51,204 bases of DNA from Bacteroidales bacterium (GTDB taxonomy: Bacteria; Bacteroidota; Bacteroidia; Bacteroidales; VadinHA17): positions 1-51,204 of the forward strand of contig PMIJ01000193.1 in the NCBI GenBank assembly GCA_003157015.1. Reading direction: 5' to 3'. A program made the position numbers and the translations under genes. Under the pieces are notes generated by a model. That model did no database searches. It saw only the letters and a list, made by a program, of their open reading frames with translations, and had not been told where the DNA came from. This document shows positions 1 through 9,328 of the stretch, piece by piece. Numbering within the stretch: the stretch's first letter is position 1; the number at the start of each line of letters is the position of its first letter.

Positions 1-28
1 ACCCTACTTCTGAAAATCCCTAAAATAT

Positions 29-54
29 AAAAGGGAGCAACAGCTCCCTTTTAT
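29..54. terminator. Bidirectional Rho-independent terminator closing the polysaccharide locus
   Basis: A perfect 8-bp stem, AAGGGAGC (31-38) and GCTCCCTT (43-50), encloses an AACA loop. It is flanked by A-rich sequence on the left and T-rich sequence on the right, so it can form a hairpin followed by a U-tract on either strand. It lies just past the stop of the last gene of the minus-strand locus and probably ends that transcript. A convergent gene left of the window may share it. Confidence 0.85.
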
Positions 55-89
55 TTTAGACTCCACTCAAATATCATTCGCCAATAACT

Positions 90-1400
90 TTACTCAGTTT
101 GCTTATTAAAATTCTTCAAACCTGATTGGTTATTAATACCTCCATGAATAAGAATAAAAGAGAAGAGTGAAAAAAATGAAACTCCCGCCAGCCTGTATAA
201 GACTGTCTCAAACATAAAAAACATTAATGTCATCAGGATGAATATTATATATAAAAGATTTTTATCCGAAAATGCAATATAAAACATACATACGAAAATT
301 GAAATAAATATAATTAGACCTATTATTCCATTTTCGAGCAAGACCTCAAGAAATTGATTATGAGCATTAAACCGGTCTTTCGCCATTTGTACTTCCCCTA
401 TACGTAAAAACTCTTCTGACAATTCTTCTCTGACATCACCAATGCCTACTCCTAACAAGAAGTTTTTACTTGCAATTTCCAAAGCAGATTTCCAAATTAC
501 TAACCGTGGATCTTCTTTCCTATCATAATCATCCTGATTCCTGACAAATCTTCCATATAAATAATCCACTCTTTGGTTCTTTAAAATTAGCGGTACCAGA
601 GCAATTAATATTAAAATGATCCATATCCATGAATACCTCAATTTTCCCAGTTGCCTGAACTTAATAATGAAATATAGTGGAATTAAAATCAGGCAAATTA
701 AGATTCCTGCCCTTGATGAGAGAAAGTATTGAGATACCAACAGAAAAAAACCCAGAATCAGCCACAAAAGCCGATATCTGAACTTAATTGAATATTCAAA
801 ATACGATTCAAAACAAATAAAAACTGATAAAAGGACATACATTGCGATATACGATGGATGTTGGTATAAGGTCAGCTCTGAACTATAAAAGTAATTTAAC
901 CAAAAATATTCGGCAGGATGCGGGTTTAAGGACCAAAGCGAGCCTTGAATACTAACAGATCTGAAAAGAGCATTTCCAAAGCAAAATAACATGTATAATG
1001 CAGTGCCTAAGGTAAATACTCTAAGCAATGTTTTTAATTTGAATTTAACCGTCTCTCCAGGATATATCAGGACAACAGGAAATAGTACCAGTGACAACCT
1101 GCCAAATAAATTTGACAATCCCATTTTAATATCGGTAGTATATATCAATCCAACAGCTTGCCACAAATAATAAGAAATAAAAAGGATAAACAGAATTTTA
1201 AAGGATTTCCTGCAACTGGTAACTAACACAATCCTTAAATAGTTCTCTGAAATCCAGAAAACACCCCATAAAATCATGAAAGGAGGCAAATATCGTACAT
1301 GTACTGGTAGTATTATAACAACGAGAAAGGCACACAAAAATGAAAAAAATCCCTTTTTTAACAGATCATCAGTTATTATTGTTCTATTAAGCAATTTCAT
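90..1400 (-). CDS. O-antigen ligase/polymerase family membrane protein (Wzy/WaaL-like)
   Basis: This 436-residue protein is almost entirely hydrophobic, with about ten to twelve predicted membrane segments, as in O-antigen polymerases and ligases. The Wzy_C-type core is visible. SSRAGILICLILIPLY lies in a membrane segment near residue 230. After a periplasmic loop come the motifs DPRLVIWKSALEIA and LLGVGIGD, then AHNQFLEVLLENGIIGLI, which is the family's HNxFLxxLxxxGxxG signature. The start is an ATG. It is the last gene of the minus-strand locus and is followed by the terminator at 29-54. Polymerase and ligase share this fold and cannot be separated by sequence. Two other such proteins are present (14977-17181 and 24516-25706), so one of the three may act as the ligase. 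Confidence 0.85.
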   Translation of the reverse strand: MKLLNRTIITDDLLKKGFFSFLCAFLVVIILPVHVRYLPPFMILWGVFWISENYLRIVLVTSCRKSFKILFILFISYYLWQAVGLIYTTDIKMGLSNLFGRLSLVLFPVVLIYPGETVKFKLKTLLRVFTLGTALYMLFCFGNALFRSVSIQGSLWSLNPHPAEYFWLNYFYSSELTLYQHPSYIAMYVLLSVFICFESYFEYSIKFRYRLLWLILGFFLLVSQYFLSSRAGILICLILIPLYFIIKFRQLGKLRYSWIWIILILIALVPLILKNQRVDYLYGRFVRNQDDYDRKEDPRLVIWKSALEIASKNFLLGVGIGDVREELSEEFLRIGEVQMAKDRFNAHNQFLEVLLENGIIGLIIFISIFVCMFYIAFSDKNLLYIIFILMTLMFFMFETVLYRLAGVSFFSLFSFILIHGGINNQSGLKNFNKQTE

Positions 1401-1556
1401 TTTTATTCTCTGATAATTATTTAATATGATCTTTAAGTTTTAAATCAACATCAACAAATTTCAATCTTTTAGCAATTACCGAATATTTTCCGTGGCTTAT
1501 GTATAACTGAAGCATTAATCAAAATTGAGTTAATTCTTATTTGTAATTAAGTTTCG

Positions 1557-2639
1557 TCAAAAATCGTTAAGGATTCTAATAATCTTAAGAATATCATCAA
1601 TAGTATGAAATGCTGATATAGGAAGACTAAGCGTTGTTCTGTGTATCTCTTCGGAAATCGGGAATTTTAAATCATTCATAAATTTCATAGCTTTTTGCTT
1701 ATGAGGAGGCACCGGATAATGGATATCAGTTTTAACTCCATTTTCTAACAAATATTTCTTTAACTCATCCCTTTTTTTATGCCGGATATTAAAAATATGA
1801 TAGACATCAAAAAAATATGGATGGACTGAAGGCGTAATAAACTTATCAGAAATCCCTTCAAAATAAGTAGCAGCCAATTCTCTTTTGTGACTTACAATCT
1901 CATTTAAATGCTTCAGTTTAACTCTTAGAAAAGCAGCCTGTATCTCATCAAGCCTCGAGTTGACACCCTGGTATTCATTATAATATTTCTTTTCTGATCC
2001 GTAATTTCTGATCATTCTTGTCTTTTTAGCATAATCAGGATTATTTGTAACAATTGCGCCTCCGTCTCCCAGGCAACCCAGGTTTTTTGTCGGATAAAAA
2101 CTGAATGCAGCCATATCTCCGAAACTTCCTGCCTTCTTCCCCTTATATTCAGCTCCATGGGCCTGTGCACAGTCTTCAATCAGATAAAGCTTATGACGTC
2201 TGCAAATGTCAATAATGGGATCCATATCGCATGTCTTACCGTATAGATGAACGATCATTATGGCCCTTGTGTTTGATGTAATTGCTTCTTCTATCCTGCA
2301 AGGATCAATATTATAAGTTGCAATATCTGGTTCAACCAATACAGGAATATTCCCTGAAATCAGGATAGATAAAACAGTTGCTATATACGTATTTGACGGA
2401 ACAATTACTTCTGATTCAGGTTTAAGATTGAGCACCTTAAGGGATATAGAAAGAGCATCAAGTCCCGATGCAAGTCCAACACAATGGCTGATATTTAAAT
2501 AATCAGCAAACTCTTTTTCAAACTCTTCCACGTTGGTTCCCAGCACGAAGCAGCCTGATTCAAGAACTTTATTAAATACATTATTAAACTCCTCAAAAAA
2601 AGGTTGATTGACTTTTCTTAAATTTTCGTACTCAATCAT
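1557..2639 (-). CDS. fdtB: DegT/DnrJ/EryC1 sugar aminotransferase, FdtB/QdtB-like
   Basis: This is a PLP-dependent aminotransferase predicted to make dTDP-3-amino-3,6-dideoxyhexose from the 3-keto sugar formed by the neighbouring FdtA. Family landmarks are all present: ASGLDAL (phosphate-binding region), [19 protein letters not shown] with the Schiff-base lysine (residue 185 from this start), and GDGGAIV. About 360 residues is the usual length. I chose the ATG at 2639, which encodes MIEYENL, over a longer reading from 2684. This start overlaps the fdtA stop by only 8 bases and matches the normal N-terminus of the family. Pairing with a cupin 3,4-ketoisomerase is typical of Fuc3N/Qui3N pathways. 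RmlA and RmlB, which supply dTDP-4-keto-6-deoxyglucose, are not in the window and must be encoded elsewhere. Confidence 0.85.
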   Translation of the reverse strand: MIEYENLRKVNQPFFEEFNNVFNKVLESGCFVLGTNVEEFEKEFADYLNISHCVGLASGLDALSISLKVLNLKPESEVIVPSNTYIATVLSILISGNIPVLVEPDIATYNIDPCRIEEAITSNTRAIMIVHLYGKTCDMDPIIDICRRHKLYLIEDCAQAHGAEYKGKKAGSFGDMAAFSFYPTKNLGCLGDGGAIVTNNPDYAKKTRMIRNYGSEKKYYNEYQGVNSRLDEIQAAFLRVKLKHLNEIVSHKRELAATYFEGISDKFITPSVHPYFFDVYHIFNIRHKKRDELKKYLLENGVKTDIHYPVPPHKQKAMKFMNDLKFPISEEIHRTTLSLPISAFHTIDDILKIIRILNDF

Positions 2640-2997
2640 ATTTTGTAAATATGTAATCATCATTATCAAACTTTTCCGAAGCAAGTACCATTAAAATGGC
2701 GTTGCCCGAAAAATCGTACATCTTATGCCAGTCTTTTGGTTCAAGAAGAACACATTTAGAAGGCTTATTCAAATGGAAAACTTCTTCCTGATGACCATCA
2801 TTATTATAGATCTTGCATTCTCCCTGGATACATATTGCCGCCTGAATGGTCTTCTGATGCCTGTGTCCTCCCCTTTCTGACTCATCAACACCATATATAT
2901 AAAAAACTCTTTGAATTATAAATGGAAGCACATTTTCGATTACGGTAAGATTACCCCTGGCATCTGTATGTGTTTTCAGATCAATAATATACGCCAT
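2632..2997 (-). CDS. fdtA: dTDP-4-keto-6-deoxyglucose 3,4-ketoisomerase, FdtA/QdtA-like cupin
   Basis: This 121-residue single-domain cupin belongs to the WxcM-C/FdtA family, which converts dTDP-4-keto-6-deoxyglucose to the 3-keto isomer. Family features include the N-terminal [12 protein letters not shown], the segment RGGHRHQ with paired histidines at 45 and 47, and [12 protein letters not shown] near residue 90. Length is normal. The ATG overlaps the stop of the upstream glycosyltransferase gene in a TAATG arrangement, and the 3' end overlaps fdtB, so the three are probably translationally coupled. FdtA (galacto product) and QdtA (gluco product) differ by subtle residues, so the stereochemistry at C4 is not decided here. 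Confidence 0.88.
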   Translation of the reverse strand: MAYIIDLKTHTDARGNLTVIENVLPFIIQRVFYIYGVDESERGGHRHQKTIQAAICIQGECKIYNNDGHQEEVFHLNKPSKCVLLEPKDWHKMYDFSGNAILMVLASEKFDNDDYIFTKYD

Positions 2998-3980
2998 TAT
3001 TCTATTTTTAATATATTATAGCCAAATACTTTTTTAAAACCAGATTTCACCATGTTCTTTATACCATCTGAATTAAATTCGGAAAAAAAAGTCTTATAAC
3101 CTGAATCAGTCTTCATTAATCTATCCTCTATTTCTTCAATTTTTTTTATATAAGGGATATAAAACAGATTCTTAAGTTCTGTAGGTATCATGTACCATCC
3201 TATGTCGTAATAACCGTTCTTAAGGAACTTAACATACTGAAAATGGTAAAAGACAACTTCAAAAGAATATCCTGTTTTATTAACAATGCCCAGGATCGTC
3301 TTATCATTGGAGTTATAGACATTCTGCTGAAGGTTCCACGGCGCAATTCCTCCTCCCTTGTGCTGAAGGATATGAATATTCTTATACTCCTGTGGCCATT
3401 CTTCAAGATATTTCTGATCCCCAAACTTGCCATTTTCATGCCGGGCATAACACCATTCAATGCATTGCAATCTCCATTTCTCAAGAGCTTCAAGACTATC
3501 AGTCGCATTTAGAAAGGTCACAAACTGAACACAAAACCTGCCTGCTCTTTTCTCCTCATAAAGTTTAGCCAAAGGTGAAAACCTATGCTCCGTAATAAGA
3601 ACATTCTTTTTATTTTCGACCATTTCATTGATAAGTACTGAAGGATCAGAATAAAATATCAGGTCGGCATCAAGGTATGTGCAATTAGTAACTTTATATT
3701 CATTAAACAGAAAACTTATTACGGAAGGAGTACATGTCCAGCAATATTCTGCCTTTGACCTTCCCGGTTTTATTTCCAAAAGTTCTGGTGTCTCAAATTC
3801 ATTTAATGATACAAGAGTTACATTTCGTAGATGAAGTTCTTGCAGGATTTTAAACGAAATATCATCAAAAGGAAAAATATAGAGATGGAATTCATCCGAA
3901 TAAGCTAATAAAGACTCATACATTGCTAATCCCCGGCTCAGATATAACGAGTCAAACAGAGTACAATAATTCCAGATCAT
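2997..3980 (-). CDS. Putative GT-A glycosyltransferase, GT8-like
   Basis: This 327-residue soluble protein starts with WNYCTLFDSLYLSRGLAMYESL, the usual opening of nucleotide-diphospho-sugar transferases that read a donor in an N-terminal Rossmann-like domain. A metal-binding DxD motif appears in TYLDADLIFY (D104 and D106). Further on are GDQKYLEEWP and GIAPWNL, the QxxLN-like and GxxPW-like blocks common in GT8-related proteins of surface-polysaccharide loci. There are no membrane segments, so it presumably acts at the cytoplasmic face on the lipid-linked repeat unit. It sits between the broken methyltransferase and fdtA. Donor and acceptor are unknown, though dTDP-Fuc3N/Qui3N is a reasonable guess from position. 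Confidence 0.7.
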   Translation of the reverse strand: MIWNYCTLFDSLYLSRGLAMYESLLAYSDEFHLYIFPFDDISFKILQELHLRNVTLVSLNEFETPELLEIKPGRSKAEYCWTCTPSVISFLFNEYKVTNCTYLDADLIFYSDPSVLINEMVENKKNVLITEHRFSPLAKLYEEKRAGRFCVQFVTFLNATDSLEALEKWRLQCIEWCYARHENGKFGDQKYLEEWPQEYKNIHILQHKGGGIAPWNLQQNVYNSNDKTILGIVNKTGYSFEVVFYHFQYVKFLKNGYYDIGWYMIPTELKNLFYIPYIKKIEEIEDRLMKTDSGYKTFFSEFNSDGIKNMVKSGFKKVFGYNILKIE

Positions 3981-4001
3981 CTTTCAGACGCATAAGTAAC
4001 T

Positions 4002-4729
4002 CTATTTTTTGAGGAGGAGAATATTGCCATAATACAAATCTTCATTTTTTGGAAACAGGTATAAAATATGGCCAAATAAATTATTTATTGTAGTCAGGGG
4101 AAGAATGAACAGATATGATATTTTATTTGGAATCAGTTTCCTGATAATCTTATAGATATAAGCATTTGCCAGTAATGCCAACAATCGCAGGTCGCATAAA
4201 TATTTCCGGTATTCACAGATAGCAAATCCATTTTTCTCAAACAGTGATTTCAGTCCGAAGGAAGAATATCGCGCAAAATCATACGGCTGTTCATGCTCGT
4301 CCCAGATAAACGGGACTGTAAATACCGCTTTACCTCCAGCTTTTAATACTCTGAAGGTTTCTTTCAAAAAAACATCCGGGTTAAATACATGTTCCGAAAC
4401 TTCAAAGCAGACGATTGAATTAAAATAGTTGTCTTCAACTGGAATTTCAACACCGTGTAGAATATATCTATTTGTGAATCAGTATGTTTATGGCCAGACG
4501 CTTCAATATCCATACCAATATATTTTTCAGTTAGCAACAAACTTGCATAAGGTTTACTTCCACAACCTATATCAAGTGTAGTTCCGGTAATATTTATAGA
4601 ATAGATCTTTATGTTTTTATAGATTGCCTTTCGGGCAAAGTAAAACGGATTAAGAAACAGGCCTGCGAATGAAGGGCGATACTGTTCCTTAATAAGGTAA
4701 ATTTTAATTTTTTTAAAGAGTGGATTCAC
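4002..4729 (-). pseudogene. Class I SAM-dependent methyltransferase, broken by a frameshift
   Basis: Two adjacent reading frames together encode one class I methyltransferase. The 5' part (from 4729, GTG start) has the SAM-binding motif TTLDIGCGSKPYASLL and reads to SQIDIFYT. It then slips into 26 nonsense residues and a stop. In the other frame the protein resumes exactly there with GVEIPVEDNYFNSIVCFEV and SEHVF, then LKETFRVLKAGGKAVFTVPF, which are motifs II-IV of the family. A single missing base near 4459-4463 explains the break. The joined product would be about 242 residues, normal for the family. It may be a real inactivation, a programmed or phase-variable shift, or a sequencing/assembly error. 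No homopolymer is visible at the junction. Confidence 0.8.
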
Positions 4730-4730
4730 C

Positions 4731-5894
4731 TTAACAATTTTTTATGGAATCCAGTATTGCTTCTTCAAAAATATCAGACTGTTTTTTTGGGTTCCAATAT
4801 TCTTTAACTTGTTCAATGCAAGAAGCTTCCATTGTCAGTTTTTTCCTGTTCAGAATCATGTCATCGATAGTTTTAGATAAACTCTCTACATTGTTTTCTT
4901 CAAAAAACAATCCAGTTTCATTTTGAATAACAGATTCAACCTCAGGGCCTTGATTATAATAATTTCCATGAGTTATAACCGGTGTACCTAAAGACAAACT
5001 ATGGATTGCTGTAAGGCCTACATTTCCCGGGGAAACACAACATTCCGATAACATAATTAATTTAGAGTTTATTGTTTCATCGTAACTTGGTCCAAAGAAA
5101 CGAATCAAATCTTTAATTCCCAGAGATTTAGATAAATTTTGAAGATCTTTTAATTCTCTGCCTCCACCTACAATCAGGCAATTATATTCATTGCCCTTAT
5201 TTTTACATAAGCTAAGAGCATTTAAAAGATAAGAAATTTTTTTCTCTTTAGTTAGTCGTCCGATAAAGATGATAACAGGCAATTCTGTGTTTGTTGGAAA
5301 CAGTTTTAACTTAAGTTCTTCGAGTTCACTCAGGTTTCTCGTTTCATAAAGCGTAGTGTGAGTAACAAAGTCAAGAGAGTTATAAACAGTAAAGACTCTC
5401 TTAGGATTAAAACCTGAGTTAATCATAAACATTCTGGATCGGCTTCCATAAACCAGATGATAATCTGCTATCCTGTAATATAAAAGCCTGATAGCTTTTT
5501 TAAGAAATTTTTCATTCCCCTTGAGACCATGGCCCCAGAATAAAAGAGGCTTCTTGCGTACCTTACATATAAGAGCAGCTATCCAATTAGAAAAACTATG
5601 CATCTCTCCATAAAGAATATATGCATCATAGTTAGTTTTTAAACATTTTATAATTAATCCTGTCTGGTAAAATATTAAATGCTTAATAAGAATATTTTTA
5701 AGAAAAAACCAGTTTAGCTTACCACTTTGATTATAGATTTTTGATTCATTTATATCAATTGTTTTTATACCTGAAAACCCAACTTTGGAAGAATAGAAAA
5801 AATAGTCAATACTTTCTGAGGCATCAAGTTCGTACCACAACGATCTTGAATATAATGGGGCTATGTTTGTGAATAATCCACAGCTCTTTTTCAT
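4731..5894 (-). CDS. GT-B glycosyltransferase, family 4-like
   Basis: This 387-residue protein has a two-domain GT-B layout. The C-terminal domain contains LPVIIFIGRLTKEKKISYLL (about 206-225), IVGGGRELKDLQ (241-252) and RFFGP, which are the donor-binding elements of GT4 enzymes. The usual E-x7-E signature is altered: where PSxxEGxGLxxxEA is expected, the sequence reads SPGNVGLTAIHSLSLGTPVI (288-307), with no glutamate at either position. The N-terminal domain lacks a signal peptide. It lies two bases downstream of the flippase gene and one base before the broken methyltransferase. A cytoplasmic, repeat-unit-building role is inferred. The sugar transferred cannot be predicted. Confidence 0.8.
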   Translation of the reverse strand: MKKSCGLFTNIAPLYSRSLWYELDASESIDYFFYSSKVGFSGIKTIDINESKIYNQSGKLNWFFLKNILIKHLIFYQTGLIIKCLKTNYDAYILYGEMHSFSNWIAALICKVRKKPLLFWGHGLKGNEKFLKKAIRLLYYRIADYHLVYGSRSRMFMINSGFNPKRVFTVYNSLDFVTHTTLYETRNLSELEELKLKLFPTNTELPVIIFIGRLTKEKKISYLLNALSLCKNKGNEYNCLIVGGGRELKDLQNLSKSLGIKDLIRFFGPSYDETINSKLIMLSECCVSPGNVGLTAIHSLSLGTPVITHGNYYNQGPEVESVIQNETGLFFEENNVESLSKTIDDMILNRKKLTMEASCIEQVKEYWNPKKQSDIFEEAILDSIKNC

Positions 5895-5895
5895 T

Positions 5896-7197
5896 TTACA
5901 TTTTTTTGTTTAATTCTATGCCAGATACCATTTTTTCATATTTCAGAATAACGAAGAATATAAATATGGTTATTAATGTACAGCATAATACTTCAATCAG
6001 TGCATAGAGCTTGAGAAAAGAGTTGAATGATAATGTCTTGAACAAAATTAATGATAAAATGGATAAAAAGTAAACAAGCTGCCAGACACTCAGGAGTTTT
6101 ATTTTTCTGAGGGAAATAAAAATACTACTAAAGGATGAAACAATGAAGTTAAATGCAAATGCCCAAACCAATGTTTTTGATATAGTACCTGAAAATACCC
6201 ATTTATTTCCAAGAAATATTTTGAATAAATCTTCAGCCCAAAACATTATAATAGCAATTTCAAAAAGTGCTATCAGGATCACAAAAAATAGAATTGAAAT
6301 CAGGTCTTTGCGAATACTTAGTTTTGACTTGTCTTTTTCAGAAACCCGTTGAAGAAGAACATTGGAGATAGATGATCCTATTAAGGCCAGAGGAATTGAT
6401 AGGAGAAGTTTTGAAATATTAAAATATCCGGTATCTTCCGTTGAATAAAATTTATTAATCATAATTGCCGGGAGCAAATAACTGCATGCGCTCATAAAAC
6501 CGGGAACAATATTAAATTTTGGATATTCAGAATATTTTTTCAGAACATATTTTATCTTTTCCCAGCTGAAAAGGCGAAGCGATAGACCTGCCTTACTCCC
6601 CTGAAATATTCCAGATAAAACATTGGCAACTTGACCGATTAAATCTCCGTATATTAATCCATAAGATATTTTCAGAAATTTAAACGTTAACTGTGCTGTT
6701 CCCTCAAAACCTCTTCTAATAAATTTGTTCAGTGATATAGGGAAGAACTTCTTCTTCCTTACTAACCAGTAATTAATGCTCTGATAAGTACTGACTAAAA
6801 ATGCTCCGAGAGGAACAAAATATAAATAGCCTGCAAAAGCATCCGATAAATTCAGAAATAAAAGAATTTTTGTTTTCCAGATAATAATAATAAGCAATAA
6901 AAAAATATTAAAGCCAAGGGCTAGAATAACCGTAAGAAAAAAAACACCTGCAGCTTCATTATCTTTTCTGGGCAGGATTATGGCCAGTTCATATCTTAAG
7001 GATGATATAACGATGATTATCCCGTATAAACTTGCGTAAAGAGAATAAGCTCCGAATGTAGCAGGAGAAAAGAACCTGAGCAATATTGGCTGAAGAAGAA
7101 TGGGGATCAGCTGTGCAACTGCAGTTCCTGAAATAAGGATTGAAGTGTTCCGGAATAATTCGGACTTAAACAGAAGTTTAGGGGAATATTTCAGCAT
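5896..7197 (-). CDS. wzx: Polysaccharide flippase (Wzx/MATE-like), module A
   Basis: This 433-residue protein has about twelve predicted membrane helices. The N-terminal FRNTSILISGTAVAQLIPIL followed by LRFFSPATFGAYSLYASLYGI is the standard opening of oligosaccharide flippases. Charged residues within the helices and a C-terminal lysine-rich tail fit a polytopic inner-membrane protein. Its expected job is to flip undecaprenyl-diphosphate-linked repeat units to the periplasmic face. It lies between the WecA-like transferase gene (10-base gap) and a GT4 gene. A second flippase is encoded at 29150-30547, which supports two assembly lines. Flippase specificity cannot be read from sequence. Confidence 0.88.
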   Translation of the reverse strand: MLKYSPKLLFKSELFRNTSILISGTAVAQLIPILLQPILLRFFSPATFGAYSLYASLYGIIIVISSLRYELAIILPRKDNEAAGVFFLTVILALGFNIFLLLIIIIWKTKILLFLNLSDAFAGYLYFVPLGAFLVSTYQSINYWLVRKKKFFPISLNKFIRRGFEGTAQLTFKFLKISYGLIYGDLIGQVANVLSGIFQGSKAGLSLRLFSWEKIKYVLKKYSEYPKFNIVPGFMSACSYLLPAIMINKFYSTEDTGYFNISKLLLSIPLALIGSSISNVLLQRVSEKDKSKLSIRKDLISILFFVILIALFEIAIIMFWAEDLFKIFLGNKWVFSGTISKTLVWAFAFNFIVSSFSSIFISLRKIKLLSVWQLVYFLSILSLILFKTLSFNSFLKLYALIEVLCCTLITIFIFFVILKYEKMVSGIELNKKM

Positions 7198-7207
7198 TCA
7201 GGTGTTC

Positions 7208-8194
7208 TTACTTAAAAGGGACTCTTCTGTCTACCTGTTTGGTTATTATGTAAAAGAACAGAAGTGTTAATAGGAAAAGAGGTGCCTGTAAGAACTTGAT
7301 TTCCCTGTATATTAATATCATCACTATTACAAATAAATTAATGAACAGCAACCAGCAATTCACTTTCATATGGGAAAAACCGTATTGAACTATCCTCTGG
7401 TAGGCATGTTTCCGATGCGCCTGGCTCAGATTCTCTCCATTTCTCCATCTCCTGTAAAGTGTTAAAGTTGCATCAAACCAGAAAGGCGATGAGAGCATTA
7501 TCCAGTTAAGTATTGAAAGACTGTATATATTATGAAAATAAATCCCCAGGACTACAAGTATGAATCCAAGCTGGGTGCTGCCTACATCGCCCATAAATAT
7601 TTTTGCTCTGGGCCAATTCCAGTATAAAAATCCTGATATACAAGCTATTAATAAAACATTGACAATACTCCCTGAAAGGAAGAACATCACCAGGCAAATA
7701 AATATGGCTTGAAGTGAGGCAAAACCATCTACCCCATCCATAAAATTAAAAAGGTTTATAAACCACACCATTCCGGTTACTGCTAAGGGATATATCAGAA
7801 ATCTGTAGTCGAACTCAAGGCCCGGAATTACAAGCTGACGGAGACCTCCTAACAGGGCAAAAGCAATAATTGCCGTTATGAAATGAAAGATAAGCCGGAT
7901 AAAAGGCTTCAAACCCCTCAGGTCGTCAATCAAACTGACCAGAGTCAGAATTACTCCGCTCAGCAGCGCAAAATAAAGGTCCTTATCAATTTTTGAAAAG
8001 AAGTACAGTATTGAAAGTCCCACATACCACGAAATCACAATTGCCAGACCTCCTCCATGGGGAGTTGGTACGACGTGCAGGCTTCTTTCATTTGGAATGC
8101 TTACAATTTTATTTTGCAAGGCATATCTTCTTATTAAATAAGTCAATACAAATGAAAAGATGCCAAGTGAAACAATAAGTAGTATAATCTTCAA
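7208..8194 (-). CDS. Undecaprenyl-phosphate HexNAc-1-phosphate transferase, WecA/WbpL (MraY) family
   Basis: This 328-residue integral membrane enzyme, with about ten to eleven helices, should start repeat-unit synthesis by moving a HexNAc-1-phosphate onto undecaprenyl phosphate. All family motifs are visible: RSLHVVPTPHGGGLAI near residues 37-52, the Mg-binding pair D90-D91 in SLIDDLRG, NLFNFMDGVDG (147-157), MGDVGST (201-207), and the nucleotide-binding AHRKHAYQR (259-267). The start appears to be TTG at 8194, four bases after the stop of the SDR gene. No ATG fits better. Pairing with the WbpV-like reductase upstream mirrors the Pseudomonas WbpV/WbpL arrangement, so QuiNAc or FucNAc is the likely first sugar. 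This is the first of two initiating transferases in the window. Confidence 0.9.
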   Translation of the reverse strand: MKIILLIVSLGIFSFVLTYLIRRYALQNKIVSIPNERSLHVVPTPHGGGLAIVISWYVGLSILYFFSKIDKDLYFALLSGVILTLVSLIDDLRGLKPFIRLIFHFITAIIAFALLGGLRQLVIPGLEFDYRFLIYPLAVTGMVWFINLFNFMDGVDGFASLQAIFICLVMFFLSGSIVNVLLIACISGFLYWNWPRAKIFMGDVGSTQLGFILVVLGIYFHNIYSLSILNWIMLSSPFWFDATLTLYRRWRNGENLSQAHRKHAYQRIVQYGFSHMKVNCWLLFINLFVIVMILIYREIKFLQAPLFLLTLLFFYIITKQVDRRVPFK

Positions 8195-8198
8195 AGAT

Positions 8199-9128
8199 TC
8201 AGATAATTATATTAAAAACGCCTAAAAAATTAAAATTGATTTTCACATTATTCGACGGTTTAACAGATTTAAAATCAGCTACCCACTTTTTTATACCCTG
8301 TTCTGTCGAATAATACGGAGTGTAATTCAAAATCTTTTTTGTTTCACTGTTATCAAAATCAAATGATCCAAACAATCTGCTAAAGGCCGACGGTAAAAGA
8401 AATGTGCCTGCCGAAATGAAAAATTTTGGCAATTTGAACAGAGTCACTTTCCTGTCAAGACTTTCAGCCAAATAAGAAGCTAGTTGTGTTGTTGATATGG
8501 CATCATCATCTTTAGCTATAAAAACTCCTGATGCTTTTTTTTCAATTATCCTGTCAATAAATCCGACTAAATTTTCGGTATAAATGAAATTTCTTTTGTT
8601 ACAGATGCTTCCTAAAGGTAAAATCGGGAAAAACTCGATAAGTTTAACAATACTGAGCATATTTGACTTTACTCCGACCCCGTAAACCAGAGAGGGACGA
8701 ATTATTGAAACGGTGAAATTGTCATTCTCCATTTTTTTAAGGCCAATTTCTGCTTCGTACTTGCTTTTTCCATAAGAATCTTCAGGAAAACAGGTTGAGT
8801 TTTCAGTTCTCTGATAATGATCTGAAATAATATCGCCGTATACTTTCAGGGTGCTTAAAAATACGAATTGCCTGACGCCTGCTTTTTTAGCATTTTCAGC
8901 AACCTTTAGACAAAGATCACGGTTAACTCTAAAATATTCATTATCAGTTATCCTTTTTGACTGATGAACAATGGCTGCCAGATGCAAAACAATGTCATAT
9001 CGGGCAAAATTTATATCCTCAGGTTTGTTCTCATACAGAGATATTTCATCAACATCTTTGTACTTTGAAAACTTCCGGAAATTTGCGCCAACAAAACTTT
9101 TAGTGCCGGTTATTAAGATATTAGGCAA
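8199..9128 (-). CDS. NAD-dependent SDR, WbpV/Gne-like UDP-4-keto-6-deoxy-HexNAc reductase
   Basis: This extended SDR of about 309 residues has the N-terminal nucleotide-binding loop GTKSFVG (8-14, with serine at the central glycine position). HLAAIVHQ comes next, then STLKVYGD and the catalytic pair Y119/K123 in SYGKSK. RPSLVYG and FIYTENLV follow. Sequence style and its position just before a WbpL-like transferase gene suggest the 4-keto reductase that makes UDP-QuiNAc or UDP-FucNAc from the PglF/WbpM product (gene 42420-44318). The start is weak: TTG at 9128 without a clear ribosome-binding site and with no upstream ATG in frame. The 5' end may therefore have decayed or the true start may be non-canonical. 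An epimerase role is the main alternative. Confidence 0.8.
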   Translation of the reverse strand: MPNILITGTKSFVGANFRKFSKYKDVDEISLYENKPEDINFARYDIVLHLAAIVHQSKRITDNEYFRVNRDLCLKVAENAKKAGVRQFVFLSTLKVYGDIISDHYQRTENSTCFPEDSYGKSKYEAEIGLKKMENDNFTVSIIRPSLVYGVGVKSNMLSIVKLIEFFPILPLGSICNKRNFIYTENLVGFIDRIIEKKASGVFIAKDDDAISTTQLASYLAESLDRKVTLFKLPKFFISAGTFLLPSAFSRLFGSFDFDNSETKKILNYTPYYSTEQGIKKWVADFKSVKPSNNVKINFNFLGVFNIII

Positions 9129-9278
9129 AATAATTTTGGGATTGAGCTTAGTACATATTGAGGAACAAATCTTAAAAATTTTTCATATCCGGACAGTTTT
9201 TCATTTTCTGTTCGATTTCTTTACCAAATGACCCTTTTCTTATCATTCATTTTTTCAACTATGAATGGTTGAGATTTG
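9129..9278 (-). other. Spacer with a possible gene remnant
   Basis: The gap between the SDR and the GNAT gene (9129-9328) is unusually long for this tightly packed locus. On the minus strand, two frames together give a plausible protein tail: VEKMNDK from one, then SFGKEIEQKMKNCPDMKNF and a stop from the other. Separate stops interrupt each frame. A weak hairpin with arms CATTCAT and ATGAATG lies near 9245-9268. This may be the degraded end of a deleted glycosyltransferase gene, but the family cannot be recognised. No promoter was seen. Confidence 0.25.
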
Positions 9279-9328
9279 TAAATGCAAATATTGACTGGCA
9301 AGTGAAAAATGATGCTAAAAGGATCAGA

